A stretch of 64,000 bases of DNA from Larus michahellis (GCF_964199755.1 NC_133906.1:1178001-1242000); one strand, 5' to 3'. Counted from the first letter of the stretch, positions 1 to 13,900 are shown. The notes: generated from the letters alone by a model not told the origin. Program-made: numbers and translations.

Positions 1-3000
1 CGGTGCGAGCCCTGCGTCAGAAAGCACTGCTTCCCCTGGCTGCTAATTTCTCTCCTTGGTTACGGGAGGCAGGGAGAAGCGGTCCAGGCGGGAGGGCGGC
101 ATCTGGGCCAGGGAGCGCGGGGGCCCTGGCGCAGCACGTGGTGTGATCCATCGCAGGCGCAAAATAGTTGCCCCCGAATTAGCCAAGCGCCGGATGACGC
201 ACCGCGCTCGCAGCCGGCGGGGAGGAGGGGGAGGACAGCGGTGTCAGCGGGCAGCCTACCCACGGTGCGGCCACCGCCGCCGCGGGGCCGGCGATGGATG
301 GGGAGAGGCTGCCGGGAAGGCGGCGGGCACCGCCGGCACAGCGGGAGTGGTCCCGGCGCCCAGCTGCCGGCACTGCCGTACCCCCCGCTGCGCCCCGCAG
401 CAGGGCTCCCCGCACGGCCCCGCTCCGCAGCCTGCGCACTCCCTGCGGCGTCCGTCTGTGGCCGTGCCCAGAAATAATCTGGCAGCAAAGCAGAGCCAGA
501 GCCGCGTCCACCCACCGCTCCACGTGAGCGATGGGGAGCGGAGAGGGCGAGAGGAGCCAGCTGGGCCCCTCGCCGCCGCTGTGGCCCTCTGATAACGCTG
601 GATTTGGGTCCTGCAAACCTGCGACAAGAGGGGTGCCAGCGTGGGGGGAGCAGTTAAGCTTCCTATCACCTGCAGGGCAGGGCTTCCTTGGGGACCCTGC
701 CAGCCCGCTGCCCCGCGGGCGCCGGAGAGGCTCCAAAAGCAGGGTGGGTGCACACACATGCCGGACCCTGCGCTGGCATGCCCTCCCCCGGGCCATGGCA
801 CGCGTCCTGCCGCCCGTCCCCAGCCCCGGCCGTGCACCCCATCTGCAGGGACAGCAGGGCTGACGTTAAGAGCCTGATTTGCAGATTGCTGTTCATGACA
901 CGGTGCTCCAGCCCAGCTAAGGCCGACGGGTTGGTTATTATATCGACAGCATAAACGTGTCGCAAATTGCCTGAATTAGCCGTGTGCCATGAACAGGTTT
1001 ATGGATAATGGGATGCAGAGCCCTTACAGGAGCAGGCAGCTTGCAATCCAGTTAGACAGCTCCAGCCCCAGCCGTTCCCCGCTGGAAGATGAAAGCCCGT
1101 CGGATACACCGGACAAAACCCAACGTGCCTCTTGCGTGCAGGCAGAAGCGCCCTGTGGGCAGGATCCAGCCCGGCCAGCTCAGCCCGCTCGCCCAGATGC
1201 CACCACCTCCCCTGTCCCACTCACCTCATATTTTCCTCCTTGGGGAAAAAATTCTCCTTCCCTTCCCCAGAAGGTATTTTCCCTCGGGGTGTGGGGAGGG
1301 GGGGTGCTGTTACGCTCCACTTTTGTGTCCAAATTGCACAGCAAGGACTTTGGGCAAAACACCCTGTTGCGCACCCAGGGCTGCCCTTAGCCTGGGCTGT
1401 TGAATTCAAACTCACCGGCGGTACTGGCTCAGCCCCAGGGCTGCCCTGGTCCGGGATCAATCTTGCAGCAGCTCTAATGGGAAGCAAGGGCCAATTTAAG
1501 GGCTGAATTCACTCTTGCTGTGTTTTCCGTGCGTGGATTGGTCTGATCACTTTTTTTTTTGATGCGCATTGAGATTTTGGGTTTCCTGCAGCAAGGTGTT
1601 CCCTGTCTTCTCCCCAGAGACTCAGCTGGCCTGAAAGGGGTTGGGTCACTGCAGTTAAAACGTGGCCCATCTGCTGTCCTTGGCTGCCTTTCCTCCGAGC
1701 CCGCAGCCCCTCAGCCCGGACCTGAGCCCTTCCGAGTGTTTCCAGGGGGCCATGGGGTGTCACGCCACGGTCTGGCAAGCGTCACCAAGGGGCAGCAGAA
1801 GGTCTGAGTGGGCCCTGGCTCCATGTGCGCCCCCACCCTGCACCCCTGCGAGAGCGCCGGCTTTAAAAAGGGACTTATTAATGTCCACCAGCGTCTCGGT
1901 GCAGCAGGCACCGGGCAGGAGCGTGCAGGGGAGAGAGACAAAGAGAAAGCCAGCAGCGGTGGGGAAGGGCCAGGCTCGCCTCCCTGCACAAGCGCTTTTC
2001 CTCAACCGAGTGGCGAGAAAGCAAAACTGAGAAGTGCCTAAAATTAGAGCTGCCAAACCCCAGCTGGGGAAGCCTGGAAAGATCCCCAGGCCCTGGAGCC
2101 TTGGGCGAGCTGCATAAAAGGCAGCGGAGGGGAAGGGAAGGGAGCTTGGGGACCGCGGCAAGTAGAGCGCGGCGCAGTGGGAGCGGGGAGAGGATGGCGC
2201 CTCCCCCACCACCACCACTGCATCCCACCGCCTGCTCACGACACCCCCTTCCCCGTGTGCACACCGGGAGGGATGCGCACCCCACGCCGCAGCCCATCGG
2301 GGCTCAGGGGACCTGCCGTCCCTCCGGGCGCACCCCTTTGGGGATGCAGCCGTGGCGGCGCAGCGGGGATGGGGCGCATACGCTCCCAGCACTGCGAGCA
2401 CCCCCCAGTCAGACATCCCGGCTTGTCTGCCTCTCCAGGAGACCCGTGGACCTCATGCTGGTGCCTGGAGAGATCCAAGCACTTGGGCACGGCTCCCTCT
2501 GCCCAGCGGCTGAAAAACACATACCTGGGCTGTTCCTCAGTGGGGCTTGCAGCCCTACATGGTGTCCCCTGCCTTGCACCCTGCCACAAAGCCAGCCAAG
2601 CTTCTAGAGAAGCAGGGATAACTGAGGAGGACAGAAGCTGGGTGACCTGGGCCACCACTGGTGTCCTCACAGAGACTTGGGCATTCATCTCCAGCCAGCA
2701 AACCAGGACGGCAACCCTGTGACCCCCCAGCTGCCCACCCTGGGGCATCTTCCTGCCCAGAAAGACACAATCAAGGACTCAAAAGCACAAGCTCTGCCAC
2801 AAGCTGAAGACACCAATGTAGCTGAGGTCGGAGGCACCGTCTCTCAGCATCCCCCAGGCCAAGTCCTCCCACAGAGGTGAGAGCAGCCATGGGCAGGACC
2901 GGTCTGACCAGCATCCCAAGGCTCCTCCGGATTCACGGAGCAGGAGCTCAGATGGCCCCATCCCTGCCCCAGCAGTGCAGGTGGCAGAGTCACCAGCCGC

Positions 3001-3724
3001 GCACCAGATAGACAACTAAAACCTGAAAAAGCGGCAGCTTCACAGGCAGACGGTGACTTTGCACTGAATTTGGCTTCCCAGCTCCTATTTGTCATGATCA
3101 AAGCGACCGAGGTTTAGCGCCAGCTTCACTGAGCTCCAGAGATGCTATAAAATGGCTGAGTCAAGGGCAGGTCTATATCATTTCCTTCGGTAACTGCAAA
3201 AATCAAAAGGCAGCCGTACCCCAACACCAGGTGAAAGCCTGGTCCCTGCCTTCCCCAGGGCTAGGACCCCACTCTAACCATCCTTTCTGCATGCCACAGA
3301 ATCAGACTCTCGCCACTTAATTTGGAGTAAATCAGCCCCTGCTTGACATTTGTCCATGACTCAGTGCTGGATATGTGCAAAATTGCCCAAGGAGGAGGCA
3401 GACGCATTGGACAGGAGCTGTAGAAAAAGTGTCCTGGGGGAAGTTCGTGCTAGAGGGATGCCCTGGGAGCAGCTTGCCCTGGGCTCACTGCTGCCTGTCC
3501 TGGAAGCCTCTGGTCCCTGATGAAAGCGGGTGAGTGCTGTGGCAGCCGAGGGAGAGTGTCCTGGCTCTGCTCCGCCGCCCCACCACCTGCTTCCATGGGA
3601 CATGCACCCAGCGAGAATGGGGATGGGATGGAGGAGAAACTGGTGGCCGTGGGGGACTGGTCGGGACCAGAGACTTGCACAAGGTTGGTCACCGGGAGAT
3701 GCAGAGAGTGACACAGCTGTTGCT
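1..3724. other. Intergenic, no gene recognised
   Basis: GC-rich unique sequence with no recognisable exon, RNA gene or interspersed repeat. The long open frames on both strands near the left end follow from high GC content. AT-richer unique patches occur at about 920-1010 and 3040-3200. Confidence 0.6.
170..480. promoter_or_regulatory. CpG-rich pocket at left edge
   Basis: High CpG density with poly-GCC/GGC character, unlike the CpG-poor sequence after about 600. It could be a small CpG island belonging to a transcript outside the window or an orphan island. No TATA-like or exon signal is evident. Confidence 0.3.
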
Positions 3725-4022
3725 TTGGGGAGGATAGGAGGGGACAGGACAGGCAGAGAGGGATGAGATGGCCAGGAGATGATGGAATGGGATAGCACGA
3801 GATGGCACGGGACAGGTGGGACAGGATGAGACGGGGTAAGACAGAGGGGATGGAATGGCGTGCGGTGGGATGGGAGAGGGTGGCATAAAACAGAGGGCAC
3901 GGGACAGAATAAAACAGAAGGGAGAGGATGGGATGGCATGGCATGGCATAAAATGGAGGGGATGGGATGGGATGAGACAGGATAAAATGGGATATGATGG
4001 GATGGGATGGGATGGGATGGAA
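3725..4022. repeat. Degenerate (GGGAT)n pentanucleotide array
   Basis: About 300 bp of purine-rich DNA built on GGGAT/GGGACA/GGCAT variants, purest at 3991-4020 where GATGG repeats without interruption. Older copies to the left have drifted (ATAAAA and GCAC variants). On the minus strand it gives ATCCC/TTATCC words and spurious Ser/His/Pro-rich open frames. Confidence 0.85.
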
Positions 4023-4904
4023 CAGTGACTGAATGGGTGGTGCAGAGGGGTCAAGAAGTCCTCCTGGGAGCCAGCTCCCTGTGGCCACGCTGGGGTGGCC
4101 CAGCCAGTACCTCCTGTCTCGGGGCAGAGCCCAGCACAGCATGCTTGCCCAGTAGCCCCAGCCATCCCTGCTGGCCCCGCTGACCAGCCCTCCGAGCCCC
4201 GCTGGGCACAGCGCCGCGGGTGGGGAGCCACGTGCGAGGCCCAGCGCAAACATCTCAGGCTTTCCCATGGGGAAGCAAATTGCTCCTTGGAGCGTGAGAT
4301 CCGATTAGGTTGGTGACACACCGCAGCGTGGCAACCACGCCATGGCCAGGCCCACGGTGTGTGCCCCGTGCCCAACCCGCGTCATCCCGGGACTTCGGGG
4401 CTGACGCATGGCAGGAGGGGCAGGAACGGCCTGGGGAGGGGGCAGCCTGGCTGCTCGGGGATGTGTCCAGGCTGGGACATGAAGGACGGCAAGGACGGAG
4501 TCAGGGCTGGATGTAACCATGACTGGGAGATGAGCTCGGCTCAGCTGTACGCCCTCAGCTGCAGCCGCCATCCCTGGGGACGGCGGGAGGGATGGAGGGA
4601 GGGTCCGAGGTTGGATGGTTACCCCAGCCCTGCCTCCCACCGGGTGCAAAATGACGCTCTCTCGTCTCTGGCTGGCAAACAGCTGTTGTGCTTTGAGCAA
4701 GCACCCCGTGCCCATCCTACTGGGGCAGCAGCTCACCGAGCCCCAGAGAGCCCCAGGCAGCCGGAGGTCAAGAGAGCTGCCCCGGCCAGGAGAGAAGGTA
4801 TCTTCAAAGGCTTCTCAAGGCGACAAACAGTACCTGTCCTGCAGTTTACCCTTCACATTTGCTGCCTCTAACGGTTTCCGAGCGATGCCTGCCTCTTTAT
4901 TTTA

Positions 4905-4950
4905 GATCTTTCAACAGCTGTCTGATAGAGAAGACCTTTATCTTGCCTCT
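4905..4950. promoter_or_regulatory. E-box plus paired GATA-type motif cluster
   Basis: CAGCTG at 4915-4920 is followed by TGATAG (GATA at 4924-4927) and, 11 bp later, TTATCT (TATC at 4939-4942, GATA on the minus strand). An E-box next to divergent GATA sites is the arrangement bound by TAL1/GATA complexes. It is seen as sequence only; function is inferred and short words occur by chance. Confidence 0.2.
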
Positions 4951-6164
4951 CCCGGGCTCCCATCCAACACCGGTCTCTGGAGGTGGGGAAGAAGGCGAAA
5001 AAAAACAGAATTCGCTCCTGACCGAGAGCCTCACCTAATCCACTGCGTGTGGAAAATTACTGCCACCGCACGGCGCCCAGCCCTGGCCCCCGTCCCACCC
5101 TCGCCAGCCAGCTCCTGCTCCTGAAGCTTTTGTGCCTGGATTTTTTTCTCTCCTCTTCCTGCTGGGAGAATGGGAACTTCGGCGTTTGGACAAACCCTTG
5201 AGAAAACAACTTCACACGTGCTTGGGGCACTGAGTCGGTTTTTTATTTAGTTTCGTCTGATCCTAAGGTGGATTTGCCTAGAATCACTGTGCAAGCTGTA
5301 AAAGCACTCCCCCCCTGCCCCAAGTCCCCCAGCCCATCAGCAGGCCAAGGACCACTCGTGCCGGTAGCGTTGTTGGAAGCCTGCTAAACTGTGCCAGAGC
5401 GGCGGGCCATAGCACCAAGTTTTCCCCCTCCAGGCACGGAGGTCCAGCCTTGCAATGTCGCCGGGTCCCACTCAGCGTGGTCCACAGCCCTGCCCACCTC
5501 ACAGCCACACTGCCACCCCAAATTGGGTGGTGGGAACAAGTTCTTCAGGACGGTGTCAAGCTTCAGGGCAGGCGACCTCCCTCCTCTGCTCAATACAGAC
5601 ACAACAAGGCCAGGAGTCAGCCCTGCTACCTTGAAATATCTGTAAGTAGACCTCTACAAATGGAGGTTGCCCACCCTGGGTGCTTCCTTCACAGGCAGAG
5701 AGGCCAAGGCACTGCGAGGCTTCCTCTGAGCTCCTGAGCATCTCCTTCCGCATAAAACGGATTGTTCCCTGGGGTCCACTGCTGGGGCCTTTGCTGGCCC
5801 CAAGGGATGAAGACACCCGGCTGGGCTTGTGCTTTCCACAGCAGCTGCCCAGTCAGCATCTCCTCGTGTCTCCAGCACGTGCAGCTGTGTGGTCCTGTCA
5901 CATGCTCACCAGCAGTTTGGAAAACACTCGGTCCTGGAATTGGGATTAAAGACACACATGTATAGAGTTTCTTCCCGTATGGATGTTCTGGACAGAGCTT
6001 TGCCTCAAGGAAGAGGTGCATGAACCTTCCCACACTGCTGTCTGGAAAGAAAGGGTTGTTGTCCCTAGATCACTGTTAGGGAAACTGAGTCACACAGCGG
6101 TAAATCCCATAGCTCAGAGAAAGGCTAATTTTGTCTTGCCTAGGAGTATCAGGGGGAAAAAAAA

Positions 6165-6225
6165 AATAAAAAGAAATGCAAATTGTTTCCTGTGGCAAAG
6201 AAACCACCAAGAGCCGCCTGTTTTA
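6165..6225. promoter_or_regulatory. Octamer and RUNX-like motif cluster
   Basis: A perfect octamer ATGCAAAT at 6176-6183 is followed within 30 bp by TTTCCTGTGGC (ETS/RUNX-like) and AAACCACC (RUNX-like, opposite orientation). The block is AT-rich and unique, typical of a conserved enhancer fragment. No expression evidence is available. Confidence 0.2.
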
Positions 6226-9200
6226 TCTCCACTATTCCCCGTTTCACGTCATCTGATGGTCAGTTCGGACTGAGGCATTGCAACCCCTGCGCCATGTGCA
6301 ACTCCAGACTTAGCATCACCTCCTCATCGCTAGGGGATCGGCTACGTAAATCACATGGGGATTTGCTTTCTTCATTCCTCGAATGGTTTCCGAGCTATAA
6401 AGCACTTCCAGCGTAGCTGCCAAGCTAAACCTGTGTGATCGTGCCCCGGGCTGCTGAGATCTGAGCCCCGGAGACAGTCCGTGACTGAACCCAGAAGGAC
6501 CTCACCAGTATGGATGATGGCACCCGCCTCACCCTGAGAGATGAGGAGGGGAAAAAGGGAAAGAATGACGATGCAAACCCATTTCCTAATCCGGAAAGTA
6601 TAAAGGCAATCCCTGCCCGTGCACACACTGAGTGTACAAATGAAAACGCAGCACAACTGCAGTGTTGTCGGTGCCAAGTATTTATAGCTCGGTTGCACCT
6701 GAAGTCCCTCCCCAGGCCTGGGAGAGGGAAGGCAGCTGCAGCCTGGCTGGGTGGGTGGAGAGAAGGAAAAAAAAAAACCACTGCTGCTTTGGGCAAATAA
6801 AGCAGGGGGAGGCTGGATTCACGCTTGGGTGGGTCGGTGTGGTGCTCCCCGGCAGTGCGCTTTGGAAATACCAGCCTCCTCCGCAGCCACCCCGCCGGCT
6901 CCCGCAGCCCCCAGGAAAGGACACGGCGCAGGATCCCACCGCGCATGGGCAGGGGTCAGTGCTGTGGCTGGCCGGGTGCTCGGGGGTCCATGGACTGGCG
7001 GTGGAAGGGCACCAGGGTAATCTTTTGCTAAGAGGGGATGCTGGATAACATTTTCTGAAGTGTCTTCAGGATTTAAGGGCCCAGATCTCCAAAGGCATGG
7101 AAATTGCAGGAATTAGGTACCTAAATAAGAGTAAGGCACTTGAAAGCCACTCTGGATCAGGCTTTTAATTTACTCTTTAACCATACAGTAAGAAAGCCTC
7201 TTGAAAGATAAGGGCTGTGTTATAGGCACACAGTAGATGTTCCTCCAGCCCGGTCCCCTGTTTCCATCGGGGCCAGTGCCAGATGCCTGGGGAAGAGATT
7301 ACAAACGTGGCCGGCGTGTGTAATGCTTTCCTGCTCTCCTGATCTCCAGGCATTCATGGAGCGGGGCTTTCTGAGCTAGAGGGGTTCTGCCTTTCTCCTT
7401 AAGAGCTCTCCGTGGGCTTTTTCCTACTGTCTTTCAACTCACACCTCCCATGCGAAGCGGGAGCACCCGCTCCCCCTGCAGCAAGGAGCTCCCCTTAAGG
7501 ATGCTTCACAGAACAAACATCTCTTCGGGTTTCCTTTGAACCTGGCCCCTACTAACTTCCTTTCACCTAGATCCCAGTTGGTGTATGAGAAGAGGCAGGG
7601 AACAACCATCCACTTTCTCCCCGCTGTTCAGAAGTCGCTGCTTCCAGGAACCGGGTCTTCCACCACGGGGAAGGATGGTCCTGATGACAGGGAACGAAAC
7701 GAGTTCATGCCCCTTGTCATGGACGGCTTTGGACGTGGCTTTCCTTTCCATTCCTGACCAAAACAAAGAAATGCAGGAAGGAAATCCTGTCCTGCCACAT
7801 TCGCTGGCTCACCACAGTTGACAAGCGACCTTGGAGCTCCCCACTGTGCTGGGAGCTTCTCTGAAGCATCAACGCTGCTTCCAGAGGTGGGGGAGCCGAG
7901 CTACAGGGCAATTACTCGGATTTCTTCTGGTCACCTTGTAACTCCATTCAAGAAGGCAAAAAAAGGCTCCCAAAGCCCCGTTACTGCCTTTGGAGGTCAG
8001 CCCAGTCAACATCATGGGAGCATTTGTGTTCTACCTGTGATCTATCCTCACTGCTACTGCTTACTCTCAGTACTAGATTTTAGCACCCGAAACAGTGACA
8101 GCAGGTAAACTGAGGCACCAGAGGGGTTCCTGCCGCCTCACTGAAATCCCGCAGAGAGGTGGTAACGCGGGCAGAGGTACACCCACACCTGCACCCTTCA
8201 CCCCTGGTCTGGCAGGATTCCTGGGGAAGAAGGGTGGCGGTGGCTGGGTGGAGGTGACGGCGTGGCCGCGGCCCCGCAGCTGGCGGAGGGGCTGTGCGGT
8301 GCCCGGGGAGCCCGTGAGCAGAGGCAGGGACGCCAGCACGGGCTCACCAGCCCCAGCCAGGCAGCTGATTAAAATGCAGTCCGGCCACCCCGGGCCTGTC
8401 CCCACCGTCTCCCGGCTTTAAATAATAGCTTAATTATCTCATTTACATTTGGCTCCTTTCAGGGAGGCACTGCGGTTGATTAACATTTTCCCTCCCGGTG
8501 TCTCGCTCTGCGTCCCCGCCGCATCCCACCCTTCCCACGCTGACGGTCCCGCTCCCCCGAGCACGGCTCCCCGGCTCCCATGGCGGTTGCCCACCACAGC
8601 TGGCCTGTAGCCCCACTCCTCTCGCTGGGTCAGGGCTCTCCAGGGCTGAGGACATGCCGGGACCCAGCTCGCAGCTGGCCATGACAGACACAGGCGCTGG
8701 AGGATGGGAAGAGATGCCCTGGCCGGACAGCTGTGTGATGAAGGCTCTCCTCATCTTCTCCCCACCGCTCGCCGGCGCCGGTCGGTGTCTTGCCATTGCT
8801 TTGCTGCCGGCGCTGCCCCTGATCTCTCCCCACGTTCCTGTTTCCACCCCTCACTGGGCAGCTTTTAACTTTCTTTTTTATCTTCTCTTTTTAAATCTCC
8901 TTTGAAAGCTCCAGCCAAACACTGAATCCCTTTGAAGAGGAAGAAAACCTCTCTGTGGGTTGCCCTTTCTCACCGGCTGGAGCTGCGAGAGATCCCAGTG
9001 CCCAGCTTGCAGAGACGAGCCACTGCGTGGTGGCTCCCCCGGCCCCGGGCGCGTCCCTGAGGTGTTTCGGGAGGAGACCAGGACCGCAGGCATCACCAGA
9101 CCCTCATCTCCCACACCCTCCCAGGCTCCTCTCAGGTTTCCTAGAAAACCCAGGTTGTGCTCCTACATCACTTGGGGTCATCGGGACAATTTAGTGTCCC

Positions 9201-10554
9201 CTGCCAAGCCGAAGGGGAGATTTAGCAGCAAATTTACATGTAATTATCTCCCCAGGCACCCAAGACCATGAGACAAGGAAGGGGCCAGGAGGATACGTGC
9301 AGCACTGGGCTCCTTCTCTTCCCACCACGCTGTATCCCGAGCTGGGACCTCACAGACAGGGCAGGGAGGTCATGCGGCACCGCAGAGGCAGCTCCCCCTG
9401 CCACCAGAGCCCCATCCCACTGGAGGAAACCGGGCTGACGTGGCCATACTGGGGGAGATGCACATCCACAAGGCTCCTTGGTAGACCTGCTTATTGCTGC
9501 ATGAGCCCATGCCCCAGCAGCCCCTTTCACCCCCCGCCTGCTTCATCCCCTCATCCCCCTTCCCTGGCTCACAGCATCCCCGGAGGCTGCATCCCTCTCC
9601 GGGCTTGGCACCGCCGGCCGAGCCGCGGCACCGCGCTGCGGGCCCTGCTGCTGAATTACAATCTCCTGCGCGAACGCCAGGCATTTCCAGATAGTCCTAT
9701 TGATTTTGTGTAGCCTCCAAAACATCCGTTCCTGCTGCTAATTTAGCTGGGATGGCCACGTTGTCCCTTCTGCCGGCGACGTGTGTGGCGAAACCCTTTG
9801 ATCCGCTCCCTCCCGCTCCCTTCAAAAAGCCCCCCATTGCCAGGAGAGTTTGTGCTTCAGTGCAGAGGTGCTCTTTTTGGAACATATATTTTTAATGGGT
9901 ATTTCAGACGTGGCGCAGGCACGAGGGAGTAATTCTCCTGTGCCCTGGTATTTACATATTTTCCAGCATGCACAGCACAGGCAGGGGAAGGTTTCACAGA
10001 GGGAGCGCAGCAAACAGGAAGGAAAAAGCTTTGTGCTTTGTATCGCCAGGGCCCAATTACAGCCTGAAAGGCAGGGAGCCCATCCGGGTATTGCCCTCTC
10101 CAGCCAGTCCAAGCTGCAATTATAGTCCTCGCCAGACTCAGCAGGATCTGGGAAAAAAAAAAAAAAAAATATCTCGAGAGCTTCAAAAACGATCGCTAGC
10201 TCACTCTTCGGGGCGCAGGGATTTTAGGGCACCATCTGCTCACTCTTCCCTGCCAACACAGATCCTAAAAACTACTGGGTTTTACCTGGCTTCCGAAATA
10301 AAATAAGGGCTTGGGAGAACCCAAAGGCTCCCCGCTGTGCTGGCAGGGAGGGCAGGAGCCTGGGGAGAAGACGCTGCAGGGAGGGGGTTTCGGGGATGCT
10401 GCTGGTGATGCTGCCAGGGATGGCTTGGGGCGTGCGGAGGAGGTGGGAGGAGATCCCTCAGAGCAAAGGTGATGGGAAGCGCGGTGGGAAGTTGGGGTGA
10501 GGTTCCCCGCTCCCACTGCGAGGGCTGACAAGACTGTCCTTCACACAGATTCAC

Positions 10555-10972
10555 ATCACCTCTCCTATGAGGACAGGCTGAGAGAGCTGGGGGTGTTCAG
10601 CCTGGAGAAGAGAAGGCTCCGGGGAGACCTTGAAGCCCCTTCCAGTCCCTAAAGGGGCTCTGGGAAAGCTGGGGAGGGGCTGTTGGCAAGGGCATGTGGC
10701 GACAGGACGAGGGGCAATGGTTTAAACTAGAGCAAGGCAGGTTAGATTAGCCATGAGGAAGAAGTTCTTTACACTGAGGGTGGTGAGACACTGGCCAAGG
10801 TTGCCCAGAGAGGTGGTGGAGGCCCCATCCCTGGAGACATTCAAGGCCAGGCTGGATGAAGCTCTGAGCAACCTGATCTAGTTGAAGATGTGCCTGCTGA
10901 CTGCAGGGGGGTTGGACTAGATGGCCTTTAGAGGTCCCTTCCAACCCAACACATTCTATGGTTCCATGATCC
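10555..10972 (+). mobile_element. CR1 LINE 3' fragment
   Basis: Begins within the CR1 3' region (GAGGACAGGCTGAGAGAGCT) and runs to the typical terminus (CCTTCCAACCCAACACATTC then TATGGTTCCATG). It is 5'-truncated, as nearly all CR1 copies are, with no reverse transcriptase left. It is close in sequence to the copy at 23757-24275, so both come from the same fairly young subfamily. Confidence 0.93.
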
Positions 10973-13900
10973 CTCCCAGACCTGGGGCATGCCCAGGCAT
11001 GGCACTGCCCACGGTGGAACGCCAGGAGCTGGCAGGAGGCCTCTGACAGTGCCGGCGTCACCGACAGGGACAGCACTCAGACAGATACCCCCTGGGGTGG
11101 GTCACGCCGCAATGCAGGTGACCCTGCTGCCCATGCAAGCCATCCAAGGCACCTAACACCACCTCCGAGATGCTTGCCCCAGCAAGGCAGCGCTGCTGGG
11201 GACCTGCCTGAAGATATCTTGCCTCTCCTGCAGGCTTGGTTCCCCTCGAGGTTGGTTGACACCATGGGGACGAGGGTGTGTTGAAGCAGAGGACGGCGGC
11301 ATTGCTGCCTGAGGACCCGTGCTGGGGACCAGGAGAGGCACAGTGCCTGGCTCTCCAGGGGAACCAGTCTCCACCAGCAGTCCCACATGCTGCTCTCAGC
11401 CACGAGTCGTTGACCAAAGTAAGATCCTCTGCCAGTGACAGCATTTTCCACTTTTGCAGGGCAGTTTCTAGGCAATGCATTGAAAAAAAACTAAGCAGCA
11501 GAGATAGTAGGAAGAGAGAAAAAGAGCTATATGGGAATGTTGTGTATCGTGCTAAACCCAGCAAGCTCTATTTTTGAGCCAAACCAACAAATACTTAAGT
11601 GCTGCTGAAGCAGGCTCTTAAATGAGCCAGATTTGACCTTCAGGCATCGCTAGGACTAAGGAACATGCAAAGGTAGGGTTTGTCCCACTAAACTTAGTGC
11701 CCGGAGTACCACCGCACCGCTGTCAAGGCATACAAGTTCTGTTTTCTTTGAAGCCCTTCCAGCCTCAAAGTCCTGCCTGGCAATTATACGCATTTTCAGG
11801 TCTAAATTTGTTGGCCTGTCTCTAGACATATGCTGTACGATATGATATGGAGCATTTGGGCATAGATTTCCGTGCAGCAGCGCCGTCTGCTTCCGAGCGC
11901 TCATGCTGTGGCACTCTCTGCTCCTTCGGCACTGTAAAACCTACGGATTAATATTTCAGCGTACAGGAGAGAGCTGTGCGTCTGAGCACGAGCAGGGAAG
12001 AGGTCAGCCTGAACCCGGAGTTACCACTGCTGGAGCAGAGACGGGAGTTCGCATGGGGACAAGGTGCCGGACGGGGTGCTCAGTCCCCTTGCTCTGTGGG
12101 TGCTAGTCACCCGCCTCTCCCATGCTTTTTCCCGTAATGTTGACCATAGACATGCAAATATTAGTAAGGAGGACCAGGACTGCTCCTGCAGTCAGCGAAG
12201 GAGATGTGGCAAGAACTACGAGGTGTGTTAGACCCGGGCCCCTTGCTTTCCTGGGCGCTCTTTGCCTGCTGGAGCTGCCTGTGGGATGAACCACCCAGGA
12301 CAACGTGCCAGGCTTACTGCTGTCCTCCCCAGCCTCCGTCGGGGTCTTTGGGCATGAGAATCATTCAGAGCAATTGTGGAGCCAACCAGAAACTGATTCC
12401 GATTCCCATCAGTAGGTTCCAGTGTTAACAATCAACCTGTACATGTGGCAAAGGGGATCTGTCCCAGGAAAAGCAACCTGCAGACAAGGTCTGCACGTCC
12501 AGACGTGGAGGGGTGCTGGGACTGCAGCCCCCTTTCCCTCTTGCATGGGCAGGTGCAACAAGCTGGCGGGTTGCAGCAGGGGTCAAGGGCCAGATTTCCC
12601 GCTTTGGGGTGCACCCTGAGGGTCTGACCGGGGTGAGCCACCTGGGCTGATGCAGGGGATGAACTCCCCCCAACACCTCCCAGGCGGCTTTAACTAGCAG
12701 ACAGAGATTTGGCAGGCCAAATCCTGCCAAGCCAGCCTGCAATTTGGCCTGGAAAGGGCCCCAGATGTTCCCACTCGGCAGCCAGGCACCGAACGTGGCT
12801 CTGGGTCATGAGCGGGGCCAAAGTGTGTCCTGGCTGAAGCCCTGCACCTCTCCCTGGCCACCAGACCTCTCCGTCCCACCATGTTCTGCACAGACGGGGG
12901 CGCTCCCCAGGCTCTGGGGCCAGCGGAGGACTCGTGGCAGCAGTGGCTGGTGGGGCAAGAAGGGAGGGCGATGCTGGAGCTGCCGGCACAGACATCCTCT
13001 GCAGCGTGGGGGCCAGACCCCCAGCAGGGAAGTAGAGAGGGACACTTTGGGGGCCAGATTGGAGATGTCCCTTCCTACGTCCCACCTCCTCTTTGGATAG
13101 CCCTTATTGCCACGGGCGCAGCATCCCCTGGGGGAGGGTGTGCTGTGCCGTGGCTCCTGCCCAGGGATGCTCCCAGCTGCTGCCAGCGCTTCAGCAAAAT
13201 GGAGGTGGCCGAGTCTGAACAAGTTTCAACACGATCATGGCACCCAGTGAGGCATCAGTCCCCACTGACTCCATCCCACCACCCGGTCACAGCTGGCTTT
13301 GCCTCCCTGCGCAGGAAAGAGACACCCACTGAGCATGGTGTCCAGCCAGGGGTCTCCACCACTCTGTTAGGGTGCCCTCAGGGCAATGTGTAGGGTGGGA
13401 GGCAGGGGGAGGCAGGGGATAGCTGGCTCGTTGCTGCGCTTTGGTCCTGCTGGAGCCATGACTGGTGGTGATGGCTTTGTGCATCCCTTCTGATGGGGTC
13501 TCACAGCCCAGGAGACGCTACAGTCCTCAGGCCAGAGGAAACCAGGGGGTGAGATCAGAGCCATTTCTGTGAGCCTCCCAGGAGTCCCATCACTGACAGA
13601 CTTCACCCCTCTTTCAGGGCTAAAGGGGGTCCCCAGCCCCACAGCATGAAATGCCACTAGTCTCCGTGAGTCTCTCCACTTCTCCAAGTCCTGTCTAACA
13701 GGAACCTTCAGTCGTGGACCAGGTAGCTACACCACTGAAACCCCTCCCGTGCCCCAAACACCACGAGTGGCATCACATCTGCTGGCTCACCCCACCAGCC
13801 TGCCCTCAGAGCCGTGTGAGGATGAAGTCCCCTCTGAGCCCATCATGCTGCCAACGCCCTGGCCCCCACCTCCCCTGCACACCACTGCCCCTAAAAAGCA

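Larger units (their letters stand above)
4023..10554. other. Intergenic with AT-rich unique islands
   Basis: No gene recognised. Islands of AT-rich, non-repetitive sequence stand out from GC-rich surroundings: 4890-5050, 6060-6420, 7030-7240, 8415-8480, 9630-9740 and 9860-10130. They contain TAAT, GATA and octamer words and look like conserved non-coding elements, which cannot be proven without alignment. A poly-A run sits at about 10151-10169. Confidence 0.5.

Noticed and set aside
3450..4268. Ser/His/Pro-rich minus-strand frames
   Set aside because: Read-through of the degenerate GGGAT array.
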